Positions 8,039 to 14,559 are shown, counted from the first letter of the stretch. The stretch is 43,891 nt of DNA from an uncultured Patescibacteria group bacterium (GCA_938030745.1 CALHIP010000006.1:1-43891); one strand, 5' to 3'. Translations and numbers: made by a program. Notes: generated from the sequence alone by a model not told the origin.

Positions 8039-8111
8039 GGTGACCGTGGTGTAGCAGTTAGCACAGGAGTCTGTGGAACTCTTAGCACGGGTGCAAATCC
8101 CGTCGGTCACC
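8039..8111 (+). tRNA. tRNA-His (GTG)
   Basis: A full cloverleaf can be drawn. The acceptor stem is GTGACCG/CGGTCAC (8040-8046 with 8104-8110), with the extra G-1 at 8039 facing discriminator C73 at 8111, the special feature of tRNA-His. The anticodon stem is GGAGT/ACTCT with loop CTGTGGA (anticodon GTG), and the T-stem is ACGGG/CCCGT. CCA is not encoded: the sequence after C73 is C then the ATG of nrdG at 8113. The 3' end of the tRNA is therefore separated from the next start codon by a single nucleotide. Confidence 0.95.
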
Positions 8112-8112
8112 C

Positions 8113-8832
8113 ATGATTTTTTATGGTTGGCAAAAGATTTCTTTAATTGAATGGCCAAACAAAATCTCAACAGTTTTGTTTGTTAGTGGCTGTAATTTTA
8201 AATGTCCATTTTGTTATAATCGTGACCTAGTTTTAAATTATGATAGATTACCAAAAATTTCTCAAAGAAAAATTTTAAATTTTTTAAAATTACGCCAAAG
8301 ATTGATTGATGGAGTGATAATAACTGGTGGAGAACCATTATCAGGAGTAGCTAAAACAAAAAATTATTTTAATGATTTATTTAATTTTATTAAAAAAGTA
8401 AAAAAATTAGGATTAAAAATTGGTATAGAAACAAATGGTTCAGATCCAGAAATTTTAGAAAAATTGATTAAAGAAAAATTAATTGATTTTGTGGCGATGG
8501 ATATAAAAGCGCCTCTTAATGCTAAATATGAAGAATTAACAGGTGTAAAAGTTGATTTAAATAAAATAAAAAAAAGTATTGAAATAATTAAAAATTCTGA
8601 AATAGATTATGAATTTAGAACAACAGTAGCACCACTTTTATCAGAAAAAGATATTTTAGAAATTGCTGAAGAACTAAAGACCGCAAAAAAATATGCTCTC
8701 CAAGTTTTCCAGCCAGTTGATACTTTGATTGAGCCAAGTTTAGCAAAAATGAGATTTCTTAATCGTAAAGAATTAGAAGAAATCAGTAAAAAAATAAAAG
8801 ATAATTTTCAAAAATTTGAGATTAGAGGATGA
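8113..8832 (+). CDS. nrdG: anaerobic ribonucleotide reductase activating protein (radical SAM)
   Basis: 239 aa radical-SAM protein. The 4Fe-4S motif C-x3-C-x2-C is CNFKCPFC, followed by ITGGEPL for SAM binding and the ETNGS and AMDIKAPL motifs of the activase family. The N-terminus MIFYGWQKISLIEWPNKIST aligns with the usual start of NrdG-type activases, so the ATG at 8113 is the right start even though it is 1 nt after tRNA-His. RNase Z cleavage of the tRNA would leave an mRNA starting essentially at the AUG. It installs the glycyl radical on NrdD. The gene ends convergently with the flavoprotein gene, 1 nt apart. Confidence 0.93.
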   Translation: MIFYGWQKISLIEWPNKISTVLFVSGCNFKCPFCYNRDLVLNYDRLPKISQRKILNFLKLRQRLIDGVIITGGEPLSGVAKTKNYFNDLFNFIKKVKKLGLKIGIETNGSDPEILEKLIKEKLIDFVAMDIKAPLNAKYEELTGVKVDLNKIKKSIEIIKNSEIDYEFRTTVAPLLSEKDILEIAEELKTAKKYALQVFQPVDTLIEPSLAKMRFLNRKELEEISKKIKDNFQKFEIRG

Positions 8833-8833
8833 T

Positions 8834-9433
8834 CTAATAATATAATTTCCAACCTAAATTCAATTTATTTTTTTTCAAAATTTTACACAATCTTAAAATA
8901 TTTTCAGCCATAATATCTAAATCTTTCATTCTCCAGCTTCCTTTATATCGGTTATCAAAAAAAGCAGCTCCAAAAGGTGGAGTTATCATTCCATTTTCAT
9001 TGACAAAAGTTAATAAATAATTTGCAACCTCTTCTGATCCTGTTTCATCAGCAACTGTAACAATTCCTGCAACTTTACCTGCCAAAAGGAAGCCACTGTT
9101 TTCTAAACAAGTTAGTCTATCTAAAAAATTTTTCATTATTCCACTCACAGAGAACCAATAACTTGGTGAACCAAAAATTATTCCATCTGCTTTCAACAAT
9201 ATTTTATAAATCTCTTGCATATCATCTTTAACATTACAAGGATATTTACAACTTTTTGGATCATAACTATAGCAAGCTTTACATGGTTTTATTTTTTTAT
9301 CAATCAAATCTATATAAATTACTTTAGCTCCATTTTCTTTACAACCTTTCAAAACTCTTTTGATAAGTTTTGCCGTATTTCCATTTTTTCTTGAAGAACC
9401 ATTAATTCCTAAGATAAGAATTCTTCTTTTCAT
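8834..9433 (-). CDS. flavodoxin-fold NAD(P)H-dependent oxidoreductase / iron-sulfur flavoprotein
   Basis: 199 aa. The N-terminus ILGINGSSRKNGNTAKL is the FMN phosphate-binding loop of the NADPH-dependent FMN reductase/Isf family. IIFGSPSYWFSVSGIMKNFLDR is the second FMN contact region. Between them the cysteines C53, C56, C63 and C67 (CKACYSYDPKSCKYPC) look like the compact 4Fe-4S motif of archaeal-type iron-sulfur flavoproteins, though the spacing is looser than in characterised members. The likely role is electron transfer or reduction of small oxidants; the substrate is unknown. It is transcribed convergently toward nrdG and divergently from the MGMT-like gene, and it sits next to an anaerobic reductase system whose activase needs an electron donor. 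Confidence 0.85.
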   Translation of the reverse strand: MKRRILILGINGSSRKNGNTAKLIKRVLKGCKENGAKVIYIDLIDKKIKPCKACYSYDPKSCKYPCNVKDDMQEIYKILLKADGIIFGSPSYWFSVSGIMKNFLDRLTCLENSGFLLAGKVAGIVTVADETGSEEVANYLLTFVNENGMITPPFGAAFFDNRYKGSWRMKDLDIMAENILRLCKILKKNKLNLGWKLYY

Positions 9434-9436
9434 AAA

Positions 9437-9465
9437 TTGACTTTAATAAATAGGTAGTGTAAAAT
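9437..9465 (+). promoter_or_regulatory. candidate promoter for MGMT-like gene (TTGACT-17-TAAAAT)
   Basis: TTGACT at 9437-9442 and TAAAAT at 9460-9465, spacing 17 bp, in the divergent gap between the flavoprotein and MGMT-like genes. The predicted start near 9472 would leave a leader of about 50 nt, longer than most others in this window. Confidence 0.4.
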
Positions 9466-9520
9466 GATTAATTATATTTTATCAAGAATTTTCAAATTTT
9501 GAAAGCAATTTTTTATTTTG

Positions 9521-9826
9521 ATGTTGACAAGGTTTTATCAAAAAGTTTATAATCTTTTAAAGAAAATTCCAAAAGGGAAAATTACAACTTATCAATTATT
9601 GGCTAAAGCAGTTGGTAAGCCAAAGAATTGGCGACAAATTGCTAGAATTTTAGCTCATAATCCTTATCCAGGAAAATTTCCTTGTTATAAAGTAGTAAAA
9701 TCAAATGGTGAGATTGGTGGTTATTTTTGTGGAATCAAAAAAAAGAAAAAACTTCTTCAAAAAGATGGGATAATAATAAAAAGAAATAAAATCCAAACTT
9801 TTAAAAAATATCTTTTCAAGTTTTAA
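9521..9826 (+). CDS. methylated-DNA-cysteine methyltransferase-like protein (MGMT/ATL domain)
   Basis: 101 aa holding only the C-terminal DNA-binding and catalytic domain of the Ada/Ogt/MGMT family. Recognised parts are the start FYQKVYNLLKKIPKGKITTYQLLAKAVGKP, the recognition helix WRQIARILAHNP, and the active-site region FPCYKVVKSNGEIGGY. The usual active-site motif is PCHRV; here it is PCYKV, so the acceptor Cys is kept but His is replaced by Tyr. It may be an active minimal methyltransferase or a divergent alkyltransferase-like protein. The start is the ATG at 9521; the TTG one codon earlier is not needed. It is 2 nt from the next gene. Confidence 0.88.
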   Translation: MLTRFYQKVYNLLKKIPKGKITTYQLLAKAVGKPKNWRQIARILAHNPYPGKFPCYKVVKSNGEIGGYFCGIKKKKKLLQKDGIIIKRNKIQTFKKYLFKF

Positions 9827-9828
9827 AT

Positions 9829-11118
9829 ATGGAATACTTAAAAAATCCAAATCTTTTTCCTCAATTACCAAAATCAAAAAATAAAAATAAATCTAATTTT
9901 TCTCGTTATATTGTTTTAATTATTATTATTTCTTTTTTAGTTGGCTCAATTTCTGCTTTAGCTGTAAGTTTGATTATTAATAGTTTATATCCTAAAACAT
10001 CATCAACAGTGGTTGAAAAAATTATTGAAAAACCTCAAACTGATCAATCTATTGAAAAAGAAAAAATAAAAATTATTGATGAAGAATCAGCAACAATAAA
10101 AGTTGTTGAAAAAGCTGCTCCAGCAGTAGTAAGTATTGTTGCGACTAAAGAAATTTCTCGTTATCTTTATGAATGGTCACCCTTGGAGGAATTTTTTAAA
10201 GAAGAATGGCCTTTTGAATTTAAATTTCCTAAACCAAAAAGAATTCCAGAAAAACAACAAATTGGTCGTGGAACCGGTTTTATTATTTCTTCTGATGGTT
10301 TAATTTTGACTAATAAACATGTGATTGATGAAAAAGATGCTGATTACTCAGTTATTACTAATGAAGGCAAAACTTTACCAGCTAAAGTTTTAGCTACTGA
10401 TCCTTTTAATGATATAGCAATAATAAAAGTAGAGGGAAAAAATTTGCCAATTCTTCCTTTAGGTGATTCAGATCAAATAAAAATTGGTCAAACAGTTATT
10501 GCTATTGGCTTTGCTCTAGGAGAATTTAGAAATACCGTGACTAAAGGTGTTATTTCTGGAATTGGTCGGAAAATTGTTGCTGGAGGTGGAGGAAGAATTG
10601 AGGAATTAGAAAATGTTATTCAAACTGATGCAGCAATTAATCCAGGAAATTCTGGTGGACCACTTTTAAATCTAAGAGGCGAGGTAATTGGAATTAATAC
10701 TGCTATGTCTTTAGAAGGACAACTTATTGGTTTTGCTATTCCTATTAATACAGCTAAATATGCTATTGAATCAGTTAAAAAATTTGGTAAAGTTGTCAGA
10801 CCATTTTTAGGTATCAGATATATTATTATCAACGAGACAATTAAAAAAGCTAACAACCTTCCAGTTGATTATGGTGCTTTAATTGTAAAAGGTGAATCAC
10901 CAACTGAGTTAGCTATTACTCCTGGTTCAGCTGCTGATAAAGCTGGATTGCAGGAAAACGATATTATTTTAGAATTAAATGGTCAAAAAATTACTCAAGA
11001 AAATCCATTAGCAAAAATGATTCAGAAATTTAAACCAGGTGATGAAATAACTTTAAAAGTTTTATCTAAAGGAAAAGAAAAAATAATAAAAGTAATTTTA
11101 GGAGAATACAAAGAATAA
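9829..11118 (+). CDS. HtrA/DegP-like trypsin-like serine protease with PDZ domain
   Basis: 429 aa. One transmembrane segment at about 28-52 anchors the protein with its protease domain outside. The catalytic triad is visible as His164 (TNKHVI), Asp195 (FNDIAIIKV) and Ser275 (GNSGGPLL). A C-terminal PDZ domain covers about 325-425 (ITPGSAADKAGLQENDIILELNGQKI). An insert of about 35 residues rich in Trp, Glu and Pro precedes the protease core (WSPLEEFFKEEWPFEF), similar to the LA-loop region of the family. The role is envelope protein quality control. It follows the MGMT-like gene by 2 nt. No terminator hairpin with a T-run follows immediately; a structured element begins 8 nt later. Confidence 0.93.
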   Translation: MEYLKNPNLFPQLPKSKNKNKSNFSRYIVLIIIISFLVGSISALAVSLIINSLYPKTSSTVVEKIIEKPQTDQSIEKEKIKIIDEESATIKVVEKAAPAVVSIVATKEISRYLYEWSPLEEFFKEEWPFEFKFPKPKRIPEKQQIGRGTGFIISSDGLILTNKHVIDEKDADYSVITNEGKTLPAKVLATDPFNDIAIIKVEGKNLPILPLGDSDQIKIGQTVIAIGFALGEFRNTVTKGVISGIGRKIVAGGGGRIEELENVIQTDAAINPGNSGGPLLNLRGEVIGINTAMSLEGQLIGFAIPINTAKYAIESVKKFGKVVRPFLGIRYIIINETIKKANNLPVDYGALIVKGESPTELAITPGSAADKAGLQENDIILELNGQKITQENPLAKMIQKFKPGDEITLKVLSKGKEKIIKVILGEYKE

Positions 11119-11125
11119 AATTAAA

Positions 11126-11223
11126 GAAGGGGTCCTAAGCTCCTGGCCAAAAATTATTACGTCTAACACGGCTGGTAAGCCGTTTAATTTTTATAAATTG
11201 GCTCAGGTAGCTTTGACCCCTTC
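11126..11223. ncRNA. 98-nt highly structured element, candidate non-coding RNA or 3' element
   Basis: A 9-bp outer stem (GAAGGGGTC at 11126-11134 with GACCCCTTC at 11215-11223) encloses further nested complementary blocks: AGCT/AGCT, CCTG/CAGG, CCAA/TTGG and AAAAATTA/TAATTTTT. A perfect apical hairpin ACGGCT-GGTA-AGCCGT completes the rod. The region is clearly GC-richer than its surroundings. It lies between the convergent htrA (+) and the small Cys-rich gene (-). I see no SRP-RNA GGAA loop, no tmRNA and no RNase P motif. It could be a two-way terminator, but neither side has a long T-run right after the stem. The strand is not decided. Confidence 0.5.
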
Positions 11224-11267
11224 ATTTCATTTTTCCTTCCTCCTTTTTAATTCATTGCGGATGTTTT

Positions 11268-11456
11268 TTATCTTGTTTTTTCCTCATTTCCTTTTTTATT
11301 TATTTTTTCCATTACTTTAAAGAAACAACCAGGGTAGTCGCCACAAACGGGAATAGAAGAATAGCCTTTTGGCACGAAAGGATCGTGCCCAGGTATTTTT
11401 TTTGTTGCTTCTTGGCCACAACCGCCGACACATTTTGTGTTATTTTTGTTTATCAT
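11268..11456 (-). CDS. small Cys-rich protein (62 aa), unknown function
   Basis: A hypothetical protein with four cysteines in two pairs, CVGGC (residues 9-13) and CGDYPGC (38-44), and charged ends; this suggests a small metal-binding (zinc ribbon-like) fold. I do not recognise the family. It is the only gene in the window with a full AGGAGG Shine-Dalgarno (11467 to 11462 on the minus strand, 5 nt from the ATG). Upstream on the same strand are a consensus promoter (11640-11613), a 19-aa leader peptide and attenuator-like hairpins ending in a T8 run, so its expression is probably controlled at transcription elongation. A structured element follows its 3' end. An overlapping plus-strand frame (11369-11560) lacks such signals. 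Confidence 0.65.
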   Translation of the reverse strand: MINKNNTKCVGGCGQEATKKIPGHDPFVPKGYSSIPVCGDYPGCFFKVMEKINKKGNEEKTR

Positions 11457-11461
11457 ATTTT

Positions 11462-11467
11462 CCTCCT
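11462..11467 (-). promoter_or_regulatory. canonical Shine-Dalgarno AGGAGG of the 62-aa gene
   Basis: AGGAGG on the minus strand, 5 nt before the ATG at 11456. It is notable because almost no other gene in the window has one. It would allow initiation on an mRNA with a long structured leader, unlike the leaderless genes around it. Confidence 0.8.
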
Positions 11468-11481
11468 TTTTATTTTTTAAT

Positions 11482-11561
11482 AAAAAAAATTAGCCGAGTT
11501 TTCCGGCTAATTTCTGCTTATTTTACAGCAAAACAAGCAGAAATCAGCCGTCTCGGCTAAT
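11482..11561 (-). promoter_or_regulatory. attenuator-like set of mutually exclusive hairpins ending in an intrinsic terminator
   Basis: Read on the minus strand there are four segments. Segment 1 is ATTAGCCG (11561-11554), segment 2 CGGCTGATTTCTGCTT (11550-11535), segment 3 AAGCAGAAATTAGCCG (11519-11504) and segment 4 CGGCTAAT (11496-11489), followed by T8 to 11482. Segment 1:2 can form an 8-bp hairpin with one T-G pair. Segment 2:3 gives 15 of 16 pairs (antiterminator-like). Segment 3:4 gives an 8-bp hairpin with loop GAAAACT followed by the T-run (terminator). Segment 1 can also pair with segment 4 to close one long hairpin. The leader-peptide stop falls in segment 2. Function is inferred. 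Confidence 0.65.
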
Positions 11562-11603
11562 GATAATTAAACCAGATCTATTTAATTTTCTTTGATTGTC
11601 CAT
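11544..11603 (-). CDS. candidate leader peptide, 19 aa (MDNQRKLNRSGLIIISRDG)
   Basis: The ATG (11603-11601) lies 9 nt after a consensus -10, so it is at or next to the mRNA 5' end, as for other genes here. The 19-codon frame ends in TGA at 11546-11544. Leu and three consecutive Ile codons (TTA ATT ATC ATT) lie just before Ser-Arg-Asp-Gly-stop. The last Ile codon is the first triplet of hairpin segment 1, and the stop codon lies in segment 2. This is the geometry of amino-acid biosynthesis attenuators, where control codons sit 4-5 codons before the stop. No biosynthetic gene follows, only the 62-aa gene. It may be chance, but promoter, peptide and hairpins line up. Confidence 0.5.
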   Translation of the reverse strand: MDNQRKLNRSGLIIISRDG

Positions 11604-11612
11604 ATGGTAAAA

Positions 11613-11640
11613 ATTATAACTTTTTAAAAGTCATTGTCAA
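11613..11640 (-). promoter_or_regulatory. consensus promoter on minus strand (TTGACA-16-TATAAT)
   Basis: TTGACA at 11640-11635 and TATAAT at 11618-11613, spacing 16 bp, both perfect consensus. A TGTGGATAA box lies 6 bp upstream (11655-11647). It drives the leader peptide/attenuator/62-aa gene and is back-to-back with the prfB promoter. Confidence 0.8.
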
Positions 11641-11646
11641 GAAAAG

Positions 11647-11655
11647 TTATCCACA
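11647..11655 (-). promoter_or_regulatory. DnaA-box-like TTATCCACA between divergent promoters
   Basis: An exact TTATCCACA (consensus DnaA box TTATNCACA). On the minus strand it reads TGTGGATAA, 6 bp before the TTGACA. The same element precedes the promoters at 21686 and 39584. Confidence 0.55.
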
Positions 11656-11688
11656 CCCTTATTGAAACAACCTATTAAAATTTAATAT

Positions 11689-11716
11689 TTGTCAAATTCA
11701 TTAATATTGTTAAAAT
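11689..11716 (+). promoter_or_regulatory. prfB promoter (TTGTCA-16-TAAAAT)
   Basis: TTGTCA at 11689-11694 and TAAAAT at 11711-11716, spacing 16 bp, 11 nt before the ATG at 11728. The TTG at 11689 that opens the reading frame is therefore part of the -35 box and not a start codon. Confidence 0.65.
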
Positions 11717-11727
11717 TAAAAACAGTT

Positions 11728-12492
11728 ATGGAAAATTTAATTCAATACTTAGATGGTCCATACGATAAAAACAATGCGATTTTGTCTCTTCATGCTGGAG
11801 CTGGCGGAACAGATGCTCAAGATTGGACAGAAATGCTTTTAAGGATGTATCAGCGATTTGCCGAAAAAAAGAAATGGAAAGTTTTCTTAATTAATGAGTC
11901 AAGAGGAGGTGAGGCAGGAATTAAAAGTGCTACTTTAGAAATTGTTGGGCCCTATGCTTATGGTCTTTTGAAATCAGAAGCTGGTGTTCACCGTTTAGTT
12001 CGGATTTCACCTTTTGATGCTGAAAAAATGCGACACACTTCTTTTGCTTTAGTCGATGTTTTACCAGAAATTCCTGAACCAAAAATTGAAATCAAGGATA
12101 AGGATTTAAAAATAGAAACTTTCCGGGCTTCAGCTAAAGGAGGTCAAAATGTCCAAAAAGTTGAGACAGCAGTTAGAATAACTCATCTTCCAACAAAAAT
12201 AACTGTGACTTGTCAGGCTGAAAGATCTCAGCATCAAAACAAGGAAAGAGCTTTAAAAATTTTAAAATCAAAATTATATCAATTTGAAAAAGCAAAAAAA
12301 GAAGAAGAAAAAGAAAAAATTCGTGGCCATGTTCCACCAGCTTCTTGGGGTTATCAAATTCGTTCTTATATTTTACATCCTTATAAAATGGTTAAAGACC
12401 ATCGGACAAACTACAAAGAGGATGATCCACAAAAAGTTTTAGATGGTGAATTAGAAAAATTTATTGAAGCATATCTTAAAAAAAATGATTAA
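11728..12492 (+). CDS. prfB: peptide chain release factor 2, lacking N-terminal domain 1
   Basis: 254 aa against about 365 in typical RF2. It holds the decoding domain with the tripeptide Ser94-Pro95-Phe96 ([15 protein letters not shown]), which reads UGA and UAA, and the peptidyl-hydrolysis motif Gly138-Gly139-Gln140 ([19 protein letters not shown]). The protein begins at [23 protein letters not shown], about 100-120 residues into normal RF2, so domain 1 is missing. The upstream region is occupied by two divergent promoters and cannot encode it. Hence there is also no classical programmed +1 frameshift site. Catalytic parts look intact. The gene overlaps the next one by 8 nt. Confidence 0.93.
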   Translation: MENLIQYLDGPYDKNNAILSLHAGAGGTDAQDWTEMLLRMYQRFAEKKKWKVFLINESRGGEAGIKSATLEIVGPYAYGLLKSEAGVHRLVRISPFDAEKMRHTSFALVDVLPEIPEPKIEIKDKDLKIETFRASAKGGQNVQKVETAVRITHLPTKITVTCQAERSQHQNKERALKILKSKLYQFEKAKKEEEKEKIRGHVPPASWGYQIRSYILHPYKMVKDHRTNYKEDDPQKVLDGELEKFIEAYLKKND

Positions 12493-13015
12493 ATCTCCTC
12501 AGGCTATTTTCCTTTTTTTAGTAATTCTCTTGTTAGTTGATTTTTTTGTTATTGGAAAAATTGATAAACTTTCGCGTCAAAAAATTGGTTATGGCTTTAA
12601 TTATCCATTAGGAGCTAAAGAACAGCATTTACTTTATCAAAGATATGGCTGGCAAAGAATTATTTATAATTTTTCTCATTTTTTCCAATTCTGGTTATCT
12701 CCGCCACCAGGAAAAAGTTTTAAAAATCTAAATGAATTCCTTCATCTAGATATACCACCATCAACTTTAACCTTTAATATTCTCCATCTGTTTGCTTTTT
12801 TATTTTTTTCTCTAATCCTTCTTTATTTTTTTCGTTTACCTATCTGGTTAGTTTTTTTGATTGGTATTTTTTTTAATATCTTTCATGAATATGTTGCTGA
12901 AGGAATTTATATTGATCCCTCTTTTAATGATCTTTGGACTAATCTTTTAGGAATAATTTTTGGTTTACTTCTTTTTGAAATTATTCAATTACATAAATTC
13001 CGATCTAAAAAATGA
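12485..13015 (+). CDS. polytopic membrane protein, VanZ-like
   Basis: 176 aa with hydrophobic segments near residues 7-25, 60-75, 92-113, 116-135 and 148-165. The C-terminal part [28 protein letters not shown] resembles the VanZ-like pattern (Glu, then an acidic loop and D-x-x-x-N-x-x-G). I give this only as a resemblance. The frame opens at 12464 inside prfB, but the ATG at 12485 gives the signal-like hydrophobic N-terminus. It overlaps prfB by 8 nt and comEC by 4 nt (ATGA), so it is in the same transcript. Role unknown. Confidence 0.65.
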   Translation: MIKSPQAIFLFLVILLLVDFFVIGKIDKLSRQKIGYGFNYPLGAKEQHLLYQRYGWQRIIYNFSHFFQFWLSPPPGKSFKNLNEFLHLDIPPSTLTFNILHLFAFLFFSLILLYFFRLPIWLVFLIGIFFNIFHEYVAEGIYIDPSFNDLWTNLLGIIFGLLLFEIIQLHKFRSKK

Positions 13016-14502
13016 AAGAATTAGCTAAACATAAAATTTTTCTTATCTTTTGTTTGGCTTTTATTGTTGGTATTAGCCTTGCTTCTTTTTTAAAAATTTC
13101 TTTTTTTATTTGTTATCTTATTTTTCTTATTGCTTTGCTTTTCTTATTTTTTGGTTGGAAAAACATAAAAATAGTGATAATAGGTTTTTCTTTGATTTTT
13201 ATTATTTTCGGAATTTTAAGATACAATTTCAGTTTTCCTAAAAAGACACCAGAAAAAATTCATTTTTATAATAAAGAAAAAGTTGTTTTTGAAGGAATTG
13301 TTAAAAAAGTTGAAGAGAGATTTAAAATAACAGAATTGATAGTTGAAGCGAAAAGTTTGCTTTTAAATGAAAATTTTAAAAAAATCAAAGGTAAGGTTCT
13401 AGTTTTTGTTTCTTTGTATTCTTCATATCAATATGGTGATAGGTTAAAGATTAATTGTCAGCTTCTTGAACCAAGACCAATTGAAAGATTTGCCTATCAT
13501 GAATATTTAGCTCGATACGATATTTATTCAATTTGTTTTCCAAAAGAAATTAAAATTTTAAAGAGAAATCAAGGAAATTTTATTGTTAGCCAAATTTTTA
13601 AAATTAAAGAAAAAATAAAACTGGCTATTGATCAAAATTTTACCGAACCAGAAGGAGCAGTTATTTCTGCTTTGCTTTTAGGAATAAAAAAAGAAGTACC
13701 ACAGAAAATAAAAGAAGTTTTTTCAAAAACTGGTACTGGTCATATCTTAGCAGTTTCTGGTCTTCATGTTATGATTTTAACCAAAATTTTACTTATTTTT
13801 TTTATTTCTTTTTTCTCTATAAAAAGACAAAATGCTTTTTATTTAGTTTCTTTAGCCTTAATTTTTTATGTCATTTTAACCGGCGCTTCTGCTTCAGCAG
13901 TCAGGGCTGGAATTATGGGATTCTTATTAATTTTAGCTGAAAAAATTGGTCGAAAAAAAGAAAATATAAATTTGATTATTTTTACTGCTTCAATAATGCT
14001 TTTATTTAATCCAAAATTATTAAAATCTGATGCTGGTTTTCAACTCTCTTATCTTGGAATTTTGGGAATAAATTATTTAGAAGATTTTTTTTATCAAATT
14101 TTTAAATTTTTTCCTGAGAAGAAAATAAATATCCGTCGATTATTAGCCATGACTTTTTCAGCCCAAACTTTTGTTTTTCCTTTAGTTTTGTTTTATTGGG
14201 GTAATTTATCTTTAGGTGCGCCAATTGCTAATGTTTTAGTTTTAAGTATTTTATCTTATTTAATGGCTTTAAGTTTTTTGTTTGCTTTTGCTTCTTTAAT
14301 TTTCTTTCCTTTAAGTAAAATTTTATTTTTTCCTGTTTGGTTGGTTTTATATTTTATAATTAAAATTTTAGAATTTTTTTCAAAAATTCCTTTCTTCTCA
14401 ATTAATTTCGGCCAGATTAATTTTATTTTGGTCATTATTTTATATCTAGCTATTATCTATTTTATATTTATAATTAAAAAAAGACCCTCCCTTCCTATAT
14501 AA
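13012..14502 (+). CDS. comEC: ComEC/Rec2 membrane domain protein (DNA uptake), without the hydrolase domain
   Basis: 496 aa. The N-terminal DUF4131/OB-like part (about 1-190) has two or three membrane helices and GDRLKINCQLLEPRPIERFAYHEYLA. The Competence domain (about 200-480) has the family phrases ALLLGIKKEVPQKIKEVFSKTGTGHILAVSGLHVMIL and ASAVRAGIMG. It forms the inner-membrane channel for single-stranded DNA. In full-length ComEC a metallo-beta-lactamase domain follows; here it is a separate gene at 15148, with a Cas2-like gene between. The stop TAA (14500-14502) lies inside a 36-bp palindrome. CPR bacteria are thought to depend on DNA uptake, and comEC is commonly present. Confidence 0.92.
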   Translation: MKELAKHKIFLIFCLAFIVGISLASFLKISFFICYLIFLIALLFLFFGWKNIKIVIIGFSLIFIIFGILRYNFSFPKKTPEKIHFYNKEKVVFEGIVKKVEERFKITELIVEAKSLLLNENFKKIKGKVLVFVSLYSSYQYGDRLKINCQLLEPRPIERFAYHEYLARYDIYSICFPKEIKILKRNQGNFIVSQIFKIKEKIKLAIDQNFTEPEGAVISALLLGIKKEVPQKIKEVFSKTGTGHILAVSGLHVMILTKILLIFFISFFSIKRQNAFYLVSLALIFYVILTGASASAVRAGIMGFLLILAEKIGRKKENINLIIFTASIMLLFNPKLLKSDAGFQLSYLGILGINYLEDFFYQIFKFFPEKKINIRRLLAMTFSAQTFVFPLVLFYWGNLSLGAPIANVLVLSILSYLMALSFLFAFASLIFFPLSKILFFPVWLVLYFIIKILEFFSKIPFFSINFGQINFILVIILYLAIIYFIFIIKKRPSLPI

Positions 14503-14530
14503 TTTTTCACGGCCGTAAAATTTTACATAG
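14495..14530. repeat. palindrome A (36 bp, ACGGCCGT core), left of the Cas2-like gene
   Basis: A 36-bp element centred on ACGGCCGT (14509-14516), with 14 of 18 positions symmetric. Its first 22 bases, CTATATAATTTTTCACGGCCGT, are shared with palindrome B at 15107. It overlaps the comEC stop codon, and its right arm contains TTTACA (14522-14527), the -35 of the Cas2-like gene. The four non-symmetric positions are exactly where the right arm departs from B to give the -35. A CGGCCG core is striking in this AT-rich DNA. Confidence 0.8.
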
Positions 14531-14550
14531 TATAATATTTATGATATAAT
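14522..14550 (+). promoter_or_regulatory. promoter of the Cas2-like gene (TTTACA-17-TATAAT)
   Basis: TTTACA at 14522-14527 inside the right arm of palindrome A, TATAAT at 14545-14550, spacing 17 bp. The -10 ends 9 nt before the ATG at 14560, which predicts a leaderless or near-leaderless mRNA. A protein bound to the palindrome would occlude the -35. Confidence 0.7.
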
Positions 14551-14559
14551 TGATAGAAT

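Noticed and set aside
11126-11223. Structured element as SRP RNA, 6S RNA or tmRNA
   Set aside because: It lacks the GGAA apical motif of SRP RNA, is too short for 6S RNA, and has no tRNA-like ends.
11369-11560. 63-aa plus-strand ORF
   Set aside because: It is antisense to the Cys-rich gene and runs through the attenuator hairpins; no promoter or ribosome site on the plus strand.
11689-11727. TTG start adding 13 residues to RF2
   Set aside because: The TTG is part of the -35 box TTGTCA; ATG 11728 follows the -10 by 11 nt and matches the family sequence.
11641-11727. Programmed +1 frameshift site of prfB
   Set aside because: No upstream ORF with an in-frame TGA and SD-like element; the region holds promoters and a DnaA-like box.
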